A stretch of DNA of 51,035 nt from Endotrypanum monterogeii. Lineage: Eukaryota; Euglenozoa; Kinetoplastea; Trypanosomatida; Trypanosomatidae. A program made the translations under genes and the position numbers. Position 1 is the stretch's first letter, and every line of letters begins with the position of its first letter. The notes under the pieces are model-generated. The model did no database searches, was not told the origin of the DNA, and was given only the letters and a program-made list of their open reading frames with translations. Where the stretch lies: NCBI GenBank assembly GCA_000333855.2, contig CM007333.1, forward strand, positions 399,595 to 450,629, in the 5' to 3' direction. This document shows, in pieces, positions 21,673-30,376 of the stretch.

Positions 21673-22728
21673 CTAGTAGTTATCCTGGCTGTCGTTGTCC
21701 CTTTGCGCGAAGGAGCGGGTCGAGACGAAGGATTTGGTTCGAGAGGCATTGTTCATTTCTTCCTGTGCCCACACAGGCGCATCCTCCGGCGGCTCGTCCA
21801 TGTCCTCTCGCTCTTGACAGCACAACACCACAACGAAGCTGACAAAGCAAGCCACTGTCAAGAAAACAAAATAAATAACCCACCAGGTATCCTCCAACTC
21901 AGTGGGCTCGAACTTCTCGAAGTAGCTGCGGGTGGGGTTCTGTACTTCACAAACAGCCCAGAACTTCGCCCTGGTATCCGCCTTGGCGACTGGGTCCCAC
22001 ACGCTGGTGTTGTAGAAGGGGCCAAATATGTAATTTGCGTAGCTGTAACCGCCCCTGTCCTCGTTGTCCGACCAGGTGGAGCTAGACCTGCCACCAACCG
22101 CCACAAGGTCCTGACCAAACATAGCACTCGGTCGCCGCATCGACAAGGTCGTCTCCCCGCCTTCAAACCACACCGGGAAGCCGTTCTGTCTGCCATTTAA
22201 AACCGTAGGCGATCGCGGAGGCTGGAAGTAGTTGCCGATGCTAAATGTTAGTCCGACACGCTCTGCGTACAGGGGGAGATCAGGGTTATCCTCCACCTCC
22301 CTCCAGCGACCTTCGTCCCACCTCCAATAGCAGCCAAAGGACTGGCCATTGGGACCTTGAAGCGTTTGCTGAGAAAGAGCGGGAGGGCAAGAGGCCCCTC
22401 CGTTCCCTCTCGTACTAGCCCCGAGGTATGCATACCACTCATCGCCCGCACCAGCGCCGCGCACCGCCTCAATGACCCCATCGTGCAACGGCCCTGTTGT
22501 TTCACTGGCTAGAAAACCGCCCCTCTGCTGACAGACAACACGACTCTCGAGCTTGTTGCCGCTGGTCTCGGACACCGCAAATATGTGCATCACGGGGAGA
22601 GACCAAAATCCATGCGCGTAGTTGGCACTGTGGATGAGGAGCACGACGAGCAGCACCATAACGGAGAGGACACCGAGACGACGACCGCGGCGGTACGCCA
22701 ATGGATGACGGCCCATCAGCACCGCCAT
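21673..22728 (-). CDS. Type I membrane protein with C-type-lectin-like ectodomain
   Basis: This gene encodes a 351-residue protein predicted to be exposed at the cell surface or in the endomembrane lumen. The ATG at 22728 was chosen because the longer frame starts at GTG. A basic N-terminus and hydrophobic core (about 18-38) form a signal peptide. The ectodomain has cysteines 66, 114, 133 and 260. The first begins C-Q-Q-R-G-G-F-L-A, the third sits in C-Y-W-R-W-D-E-G-R-W, and the last ends the domain as W-A-V-C-E. These are hallmarks of C-type-lectin-like folds. One N-glycosylation sequon (NTS) lies near 239. The membrane entry is E-D-T-W-W-V (about 279-284), with the helix at about 282-304, then CCQ and a 45-residue acidic, Ser-rich tail. 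The protein at 24586-26016 has the same arrangement. The ligand is unknown, and no canonical calcium or sugar motif (EPN/QPD) was seen. Confidence 0.82.
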   Translation of the reverse strand: MAVLMGRHPLAYRRGRRLGVLSVMVLLVVLLIHSANYAHGFWSLPVMHIFAVSETSGNKLESRVVCQQRGGFLASETTGPLHDGVIEAVRGAGAGDEWYAYLGASTRGNGGASCPPALSQQTLQGPNGQSFGCYWRWDEGRWREVEDNPDLPLYAERVGLTFSIGNYFQPPRSPTVLNGRQNGFPVWFEGGETTLSMRRPSAMFGQDLVAVGGRSSSTWSDNEDRGGYSYANYIFGPFYNTSVWDPVAKADTRAKFWAVCEVQNPTRSYFEKFEPTELEDTWWVIYFVFLTVACFVSFVVVLCCQEREDMDEPPEDAPVWAQEEMNNASRTKSFVSTRSFAQRDNDSQDNY

Positions 22729-23400
22729 GCTGAGCACTGTGTACGTTTGTATGTTGTAAGAAGGGAGTGTGTGGGGAAGCTCTCCTTGGTGAAGGATGCC
22801 ACTCGCGTGTCTTCGAATAAAAAAAAAAAAATTTCAATGGCAAAGAGAAAAAATACAAGAAAAATTTGCGTCACACAGAAAAAAAAAAAATTTGAAAAAT
22901 GTGAATTGAATACTCAAAACGTTTCTTCTTTGTTTCTCTCAGAACTAACACGCAAACAAAAAAGACGCTGGCGGACTACACGAACCACTAAATTTGAAAA
23001 ACGCAATGTACGAGAGAAATATGTTCCACATATGAAGGTGAAGGAAGAGAAAGCGAAGGTGGTGAAGAAAAAAAAGAAAGAAAAGTGAGAGAGCGCTACG
23101 ATACGCAAGGAAAGGAAGAGATCAGTCAGAGGGAGGGAGGGGGAATAGGAAAGGGAAGATGCTGAGCAGCAAGAAATATGCATGGCTGCACCCTCAACTG
23201 TTGGTGCACTTCGAGATCTCCCATTGCTCTCCTGCACGCAACGCAGAAGGGAAAAAAGGGTGACACCATAAGTTAGATCGTGTTTTCAAGTTTGTATTCT
23301 TCTTCGAGAGGAAAAAAATGATAAAGCGAAAAAAAAAAATATATATATATATAAACGCTAGCATCGATAAATTTTATTCCATGAGAACCGAAAAACGAAG

Positions 23401-23450
<50 letters not shown>

Positions 23451-23696
23451 CGAATACGGTGATGGTGAGGCACGGCAACGAAAAAAAAAAATAGAGACAT
23501 GAGAAGTAGAAAGCGGTGGAGATACAACGATATACGCGCACACATGCACACACACAGACACACATACGCGTGCTCAAGTAGAGGTGCAAAAGGACACCTT
23601 CCGCATTTTTTCCCCTTCCTATGCGAGTGCGCTACACACCAATTTTGTCTGTGTGCATGTTTTTCGTGTCCTTTTTTTTTTTTCTCTACTTTTGTC

Positions 23697-23720
23697 GGGT
23701 CACAAACATGTTTGTGACCC
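23697..23720. repeat. Perfect 24-bp palindrome
   Basis: GGGTCACAAACA is followed immediately by its exact reverse complement TGTTTGTGACCC, with no spacer. Both strands read the same. It sits in the spacer just after a T-run (23671-23683). Confidence 0.95.
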
Positions 23721-24268
23721 CAAGATAGGCAGACATAAGCCAAACTCTCTGGGTACCCCACCAACACCTCCTCCGACCTCACTCTGCACAGCTACATGTA
23801 GGGAGCCCGCGAGCACAAACAGAAGAAAAGCACTGAGTCGCCATTGCGAGGCTAAAACGTGGGGTGTACACGGGATACAGGGGGGAGAGAGGGCAGAACT
23901 CTTTTCACATCAGCAATAATAAAAATAAAAATTTCCAAAACAAATCATAAAGCAATACGCGGACGAGACTTGAATACAAACATATGTATATGTATATATA
24001 TATGTATATATTTATGTATATATATGTATATATATATATATACATATATATATACAAAAAGACGCAGAAAAAAAAAAACAATTGTGGGATGAAAAAAAGA
24101 AATACAGTTTTGTAGGTATATGTACGCATTATGTATATGTATATATATGTATATGTATATATATATGCCACAGAACGCTTGCCCACGCCTGCACGCGAGA
24201 GTCCTGTGAAGGAGCGCTAGGGATTCACAGAACAGTATGTCTACATGGGAACGATTCACACGAAACGA

Positions 24269-24322
24269 ATAATAAATAAATAAATAAATAAATAAATATA
24301 TATATATATATATATATATATT
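24269..24322. repeat. AATA tetranucleotide array joined to (TA)n
   Basis: About seven AATA/TAAA units run directly into a TA dinucleotide array. It is a simple repeat without coding content. Confidence 0.9.
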
Positions 24323-24585
24323 GGAAAATAAACAAAGGAAGAAAAACAGAAAAAGAAGTGAATATGGCGAGGGAGGCGAGGGAATCATGTGCACCAAGAA
24401 TTCAACGAGGGGAAATTTTGATTTAAAAAAAAAAGAGACACTAAAATAAATAAATATTTCTTTTCTTTTAAATTGCAAACCTGAAAAAAAAAAAAAAATT
24501 AAGGACGTGCAAAGTAATCGACACATTGGCAAACACTCAATCGCTCGTCTCTTTCTCTACAACCTTTCTCTCCAATATAGCGAAG

Positions 24586-26016
24586 CTACAGGTTGATATT
24601 CATCTCGTCTATCTCACCTGCCTGCGGCAGCTCGATGTCACCAAATGACTGAGATCGTCCGTGGGAGCGGGTGCGACGCTGGCTTCGACGTCTCGCTATG
24701 AGAATGGTGGATGCTTCAGAGGTCCCATCATCGTCAGCAGCCCATTTGTTGGATGTTTCTAGTGCCTCCTCACTCAACGCATTCCGCCCAATGTTTTCCA
24801 AGTCCCCTCCGGTGGTATTTCCGTTAGAGAAGCCCTTGACATCAGCGTAGTCGGTGCGCGTACCGCCGCCGTATATATTAACGACGCCCATGGACGTGTC
24901 CTCCGAATCGGCAGGCCCTTGGAAATTAAAGCCTTGACCCTGGCGCATCTGGCGCTGCCTCTGCTCCTCTTGCTGGGGAGTCAGCTTTTGTGGCAACGGT
25001 ACCGAGCTGGTTCCCGCGGGCGGCTGCCGGAACACGCCAGGGGACTCCTTGTGAACCACGTACGTCTTGCCGACGCGCTCGCGGACTACCATTTGAAACA
25101 GCGGAGGCTCTTCCTTCGGCTTCGTCGAGGTGACGCAACAAAAAACGATGATGTACATGAATAGGCCAAGTACGAGGATAGCCACCATCAGGAAGATCAC
25201 CCACCAGTGCGACTGGGACCACGTGAGGTCCTTGAAGCCGTTCACAAACGCCGGTTGCGGCATGCGGGTTGTGGTGAGGACGGGATCGGGGTAGAGCTGG
25301 TACTCACACACAATCATATACCCGCTCAGCGGGAAGGGGTCGTTATCCACGGGGATGAGCCGCGTATCCGAGCGGACCATTCCTCCGATCCTGGGGTTGT
25401 AGCTGGCGATACCAGCAAAATAGCCATGAGGATAGGTTGCAGCGGAGCCGGCCGCGATGTACCAGCTAAACTGCTGGAACTGATTGAGCACTTGTCTCTC
25501 GGGGGTGTCCGTGTAGTAGAGATTGGCCCAGTACGCCGTGCCAGGCTCACCCATGTAGGTGAAGGCATCGTAGAAGCCGTATCTCCAGCGGTAGAAGCAG
25601 TTCGCACTGCTCCTACCCACCATTTCTGTGGGGGTCTTCTCCGCACAGGTCGTGGTCGCAAGGGAAGGCGCAGCACTGGACCCAGTGTAGATGGCGCTGG
25701 TAGCTGTGGCGCCGAGCGCAGCCATCGCATGCGCGATGGCGTTGCTCAACCGAGTGTTTGCATTGGCGGCCGGCGTGCCACCCAAGTCAAGGCACGTCGT
25801 CTCTGTCGACATATACGTAATGCTTTGGCTACCGGGTGGAAGATCAGAAGAGCGCAGAGCCGTGTAGCCACCGACCTGCATAATCAAAAGACCTGGTAGC
25901 CCCTGCGCCTGAGCAGTACGTGTGCCATCGATCAACACGAGCACCACCACCACCACCACCAGCAGTGGCAGCGGCAGCGGCAGCGTTGACAGCGAAAGAG
26001 AGGCACACAAAACCAT
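24586..26016 (-). CDS. Type I membrane protein with C-type-lectin-like ectodomain, long tail
   Basis: This gene encodes a 476-residue protein. The ATG at 26016 was chosen because the longer frame starts at GTG. A Leu/Pro/Val-rich signal peptide (about 3-30) ends near AQAQG. The ectodomain has cysteines 75, 124, 140 and 237. The first lies in C-L-D-L-G-G-T-P-A, the third in C-F-Y-R-W-R-Y-G-F-Y, and the last in M-I-V-C-E-Y, the same positions and spacing logic as the 21673-22728 protein (first to second 49 against 48 residues, second to third 16 against 19). The membrane entry T265-W-S-Q-S-H-W-W-V273 precedes a helix at about 271-294 ending in CCV. The tail of about 180 residues is polar, with a Gln/Arg stretch and a basic RRRSQRRTRSHGR patch, suited to cytoplasmic partners. 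The shared layout says the two genes are old duplicates. Ligand and location are unknown. Confidence 0.85.
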   Translation of the reverse strand: MVLCASLSLSTLPLPLPLLVVVVVVLVLIDGTRTAQAQGLPGLLIMQVGGYTALRSSDLPPGSQSITYMSTETTCLDLGGTPAANANTRLSNAIAHAMAALGATATSAIYTGSSAAPSLATTTCAEKTPTEMVGRSSANCFYRWRYGFYDAFTYMGEPGTAYWANLYYTDTPERQVLNQFQQFSWYIAAGSAATYPHGYFAGIASYNPRIGGMVRSDTRLIPVDNDPFPLSGYMIVCEYQLYPDPVLTTTRMPQPAFVNGFKDLTWSQSHWWVIFLMVAILVLGLFMYIIVFCCVTSTKPKEEPPLFQMVVRERVGKTYVVHKESPGVFRQPPAGTSSVPLPQKLTPQQEEQRQRQMRQGQGFNFQGPADSEDTSMGVVNIYGGGTRTDYADVKGFSNGNTTGGDLENIGRNALSEEALETSNKWAADDDGTSEASTILIARRRSQRRTRSHGRSQSFGDIELPQAGEIDEMNINL

Positions 26017-27173
26017 TTCACCCCGTTTCCCCAGCGTCACCGATGGGAGCGTCTCGTCTCTTGTTGTTGTTGTGGTTGTGGTTGTTGTTGTCTGTCTGAT
26101 TCCCCATCCGTTAGCCCTCTCGCTCGGTTGACTTGCGTGAGGGACAAGGGAAGAAAAAAAAAAAAAACGGTGCGGTGGTCCGCTGTAAACGCGCTCTTAG
26201 CGGGGAAAGTCGCTGTTCGCTAAAACAGAAGGGAAGTGCTGTTGAAAGGGAGGGAGAAGAGGGAGACGGGAGGAGAAACGAGTGTGTGTGCGTGTACATC
26301 TAGATTGCTTGTCCGCAATGAGGTTAGCATGATGGGTGCTGATACAGAGTCTTGCTGCTGCTGTCGCTCCCCCATCGTATCTCCACTACCACCACCAGCA
26401 CAACAACAACAACAAAAAAAAGCCTGTACGACTGTTGCTCTCGCTAAAGATTAGTGGATAGAATAATGCAAAGAAAAGGTATTGGCACCAGATGCAACAT
26501 ACAAGGCCAGTACTAATGATGATGGCAACAGCTTCACTCACACAGCGCCGCTCCCCTCCTCCCCCCCCCCACCCACAGCGATACACAAAAATGAGAATGG
26601 TGTACCTCTCTCTGTAGAAGGTTACAGTGCTGGAGGGCACCCACGGGCTTCATGAAGGAAGAGAGGATGTCGTCCAACTCAGCTTCTTCCTCACTCCGCA
26701 GAAGAAAAAAAAAAACACAGAAATACCGAGCCGTTTCCCTCATGATGGAGACACCCACAGCACCTTTCTCGAATGGCCAGCAATCATCCTCCCCCCTCCC
26801 CCCCCCTCCTCCTCTTTGCCCGTCCAAGCACCCAGAGAAAAGAGCTCCATACGGCACAACAACAACAAAAAAAAAAAAAACACCGGCGATGACATTGTCC
26901 GCCGATGACAACTGCGAGTGCCACACCCCACACTTCCTCCCTCCCTCCCGCAGCCGCCGCCTGCTTCCTCCCGCTTCGCCCCAAGCACGACGCAGAGAGA
27001 GGCAGAAAAAAATAAGCGAGATAGAAAAAAAAAAAATTGAGCGTCCTCATTAACATAGTGCCCAAGCAATGTAAAAAAAAAAAAGGACGCCTTTACCTTG
27101 TCTACCCACCCATCACCCTCTTGGCACCGCCTCTCGTCCGCTGCGCAAATGTGTAGTCTTCTCATGGATGCTC
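26017..27173. other. Intergenic region
   Basis: Contents are GTT/GTG repeats (26058-26092), A-runs at 26154-26167 and 26866-26880, CAA repeats (26400-26412 and 26858-26868) and C-tracts. Low-complexity frames only; no gene is seen. Confidence 0.7.
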
Positions 27174-28643
27174 TCACAGGAGGCCCGCCAGCCTCAACGT
27201 ACAGCAGACGGCTTCGGAGCAACAGTATAGCCTGTACCGCACGTTGGTGTTGCTCAGGCTGAGCTGCCACACGGTAACATCTATGCTAGGCATCCGACTT
27301 GCGTAAGACGTGGCCAGAAAAGCAATGATGGGAAACGCCATATCACCCACAGCAGTTGTTAGCGCCGTCAACAGGAACGTCTGTGTGCGAACTCCTGTCA
27401 GCCTACGATGCCGACACCGTGGCGACAGCACAGAATGGTCGGGATCAGCAGCAGCAGCACTTGCACCGGTACACGTGGAGCGTATCACAGCAACGCCATT
27501 TGACGTTGGCGATGTCATGTTTGGTCCTCGACTCGCAGACCATGATGACGTGTACCACCGACGCATTACAGCCGCGGAGGCGATCCTTCCCAGCCATAGC
27601 ACACCCGCAGCGATGCGCGACGGCAGGCGGGGCAGCAGTGAGACGATAAAGTAGCCACGAGGAGAAAGCGAAGCCCAAACGCTGTCCGCCACGACGTGTG
27701 GCGAAAATGGAGACGACGGGACTGACCCGCTGCGCCACTCCAAATGAACCGACTGTTGACATCCGGTCAGACACTGCCACAGCGTCTGTATGGCCCCGAG
27801 GCGAGGAAACAGTCGAGACCACACACCGGCTGCAGATACACCAAAGCTGTAAAGACCGTAGGTTGAGTTGACGGTCGCTGTTGGGGGCGATGCCGTCATG
27901 AAGAGAGGTGCCGTCGCAAACTCCCTGAGGAGCGATGTCAGCGTCACATCCTTTGAAGTAGTCACATCGGGGGATACTTCGAAAGAAACGACGCAATCCA
28001 GCGCTCGACAGCCAACGTAGAGAAGGGTGAAGGTTGCGACTGACACAAGACAGCTCGTCGACACGGCTCGCAGCACCACCAGGCTGTACTGGCACACAGC
28101 GGACCTACTGCAGGCACGCACGAACTGCGAATTCGGCGCGCGCTGTGCAGCCAACACCTTGTGTGCGAAAGATGTTATCGCCCAGGCGTGGCGCCGGCCA
28201 ACACTGAGAGCTAAAGAAGAAGCACAGGGTTGTAACACGAACTTGGACCTGTTCGCCCAATACCATGACACCCCATCACCTGTACTACCCCCCTCCACAC
28301 CGTCTAAGATCTTCTCATCGCCGCTGTACGAGACAGATACACCACGACCGTGCACTGCCGAGCCCATCTGCACACCGTCGGACATTTCTCTGTCGAAGGG
28401 CTCCTCACGCTGCACCGCATCCTTTGCTAGGCTCACAAGATCCGCCCGGTAGCGGTGAGCCACCACGCGAGTCACCTGGTACACGACTGGGGTAGCAGCA
28501 AGTGCCAAACATGCCGCCACAGCGTGCCAGCGGAGAAGATGCTTTACATCACGCAGGAACAAACTCGTCGCCTGCTCCGCCTGGCTTCCACTGTGGCATA
28601 CACGACCGGCGGAGATGGTCGTAGCACCACTGACATTCTGCAT
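27174..28643 (-). CDS. Multi-span hypothetical membrane protein
   Basis: This gene encodes a 489-residue protein without a recognised domain, starting at an ATG at 28643 that is separated by only a few bases from a (TA)n run (28648-28669). Hydrophobic segments lie at about 41-62, 187-216, 330-360 and 422-447, giving perhaps three to five membrane spans. The first follows a basic, aromatic stretch (RDVKHLLRWH) and could serve as a signal anchor. The loop at about 65-150 is polar, and Cys is scattered throughout (pairs near 474-475 and 480-481). Codon use resembles that of its neighbours. The frame is long and continuous, but the protein is Ser/Ala/Val-rich and of low distinctiveness, so functional assignment is not possible. 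The lack of a normal 5' untranslated region next to the (TA)n run raises the chance that translation begins at an internal ATG. Confidence 0.7.
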   Translation of the reverse strand: MQNVSGATTISAGRVCHSGSQAEQATSLFLRDVKHLLRWHAVAACLALAATPVVYQVTRVVAHRYRADLVSLAKDAVQREEPFDREMSDGVQMGSAVHGRGVSVSYSGDEKILDGVEGGSTGDGVSWYWANRSKFVLQPCASSLALSVGRRHAWAITSFAHKVLAAQRAPNSQFVRACSRSAVCQYSLVVLRAVSTSCLVSVATFTLLYVGCRALDCVVSFEVSPDVTTSKDVTLTSLLREFATAPLFMTASPPTATVNSTYGLYSFGVSAAGVWSRLFPRLGAIQTLWQCLTGCQQSVHLEWRSGSVPSSPFSPHVVADSVWASLSPRGYFIVSLLPRLPSRIAAGVLWLGRIASAAVMRRWYTSSWSASRGPNMTSPTSNGVAVIRSTCTGASAAAADPDHSVLSPRCRHRRLTGVRTQTFLLTALTTAVGDMAFPIIAFLATSYASRMPSIDVTVWQLSLSNTNVRYRLYCCSEAVCCTLRLAGLL

Positions 28644-28959
28644 TGCGATATATATATATATATATATATTGGTTCCAATTCTGGTCTAAGCGCAGGTCTG
28701 TTGCCTCCCCTGCCCCCCCCACACACACACACACGCACGCACGCACGCACGCACAACACAGTCCACGAAACGGTCCGTCCTCTACTTCTCTGCAGAGGTG
28801 GATGCGTAGGTGTAAAAGGCTAGCGTATAAGGGTGACTTAGTGAAGCCAAAATACGATTGAGAGAAAATAAATTCAGCGGGGACGAGGCGGAGGAGAAGT
28901 GCAAACAATCTGAGAATGAGGAGAGAATATAGACGCACGTAGATACGTACAAACACATG

Positions 28960-29001
<42 letters not shown>

Positions 29002-30320
29002 AGACGTAGCTCATTTGGAAATCAAAATGGAAGTGTGGGGTGAAGAGTGAGCATGTCCAAGTCTACACTTGTCACTTCTGTTGCACCCAATTCCAGGCTG
29101 CGTGCGCCGGCGTCTGTGTTTGTCTATGCAAGCATCTTTTGTCTCCAATGATGGGCAGACAGATTCTTTGAGTAAGAACCAATCCCTCTCAGTGGCGCAG
29201 TGTGAGGCTCAAAAGGAGGAGGGGGGGAGGGGAGGGGNNNNNNNNNNNNNNNNNNNNNNNNNNNNNNNNNNNNNNNNNNNNNNNNNNNNNNNNNNNNNNN
29301 NNNNNNNNNNNNNNNNGGGGAGGGTTAAGGGGAGGCCACACAAAGCGTAAAGAGGAAAAAGTGACACCAACAGAAATCTTGTCCTGGTGACACACACTCA
29401 CACTCACACAATTTGAGAACGCAGTGAGCAGCAGCAAGGTCTCGCGCTGGCGGTGGTACATCCGTGCACAGTTTCACGAATGCGCTCGGCCTCCCCCTCG
29501 AATGGAGCAGGAAGGCTACTGTCGATGGCTTCGTCGTCATGAGACATCCATCATGAGCCCCCCCCCCCCTCACACACGCGCCATGAGAGAGTGGGGAGGA
29601 GACGGCAGTGAGCTGGGGACAACTGCCGGCAGCCGAGCCACACGCACCCGAGGCTTGACATCGCTAGCGTCAATGACGACAGCCGGAAATAAGAAGGGGG
29701 TCGTTGATCAGTCGTGATGAGTGAGCACTGGCGACGGTTCCTCGGGCGTCGTCTCTCCCAGCGCAAAGTACATTCGCATTTTGCATCACAGACGAACTCT
29801 CCCAAAACTGACCCTTGTCAGAGGACACGAGATACTGACGCTGGCGACGGCAGGAACAAAAAGCAGCGCTTGGCGTGGGACATCCAATGTTGGTGCGAGC
29901 CCCTTGTCAGTAACAAAAGGACCAAGAAAAAGAGGGGGCAACTCTTCCATGGAAAACCCCCAGAGGAAGCAGTCGCAGAAAAAAAAAGACGACACGAATG
30001 CAGGGATCGCATCGACGGTAAATGTCTCCTACACCCAAGCGCGGCGTTTCATTGTCTGCCGCAACAACCGAGTCCTACCTCGGGAGTTGCTTCAGAATAC
30101 ACTCGCTGGCCGTGCAGCTGCCGAACGTGGCGATCAGAGCACCCGTCTCAATAGAGCCGATTAGCCCCCGCCAAAAAAAAAATCTGTCGAGGGAGACGAG
30201 AGCGATAGAAACCACTCATGGAATTGAGATCAGCGGCAGCCAACGTGTTGTCGGGCTTGCACCCAACTGAACCAGCACCCCCCCCTCCCTACCCCTCCCT
30301 GTTACTGCTCGAACCGGTGT

Positions 30321-30355
<35 letters not shown>

Positions 30356-30376
30356 CGCAAAGGCGCTCCTCGGAAG
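28644..30376. other. Intergenic region with N gap and a high-complexity island
   Basis: Contents are (TA)n at 28648-28669, a CA/GCAC array at 28721-28755, (CA)n then (TA)n at 28958-29000, the N gap at 29238-29316 flanked by G-rich runs, and (GT)n at 30317-30351. Between 29420 and 30270 the sequence is of normal complexity yet has no frame with coding character, so it is probably the 3' untranslated region of the coiled-coil gene. Confidence 0.6.
29238..29316. other. Assembly gap (79 N)
   Basis: Undetermined bases lie inside a G-rich, low-complexity stretch (GGGGGAGGGGAGGGG on the left, GGGGAGGG on the right). The gap is probably an unresolved purine repeat, and its true length is unknown. 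Confidence 0.98.

Larger units (their letters stand above)
22729..24585. other. Intergenic region with TA-rich arrays and a palindrome
   Basis: Between the two lectin-like genes lie A/T homopolymers, (TA)n at 23338-23354 and 23406-23448, TATG-type arrays at 23980-24055 and 24131-24168, an AATA array at 24269-24297 running into (TA)n up to about 24320, and a perfect 24-bp palindrome at 23697-23720. No coding frame is convincing. Confidence 0.65.
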
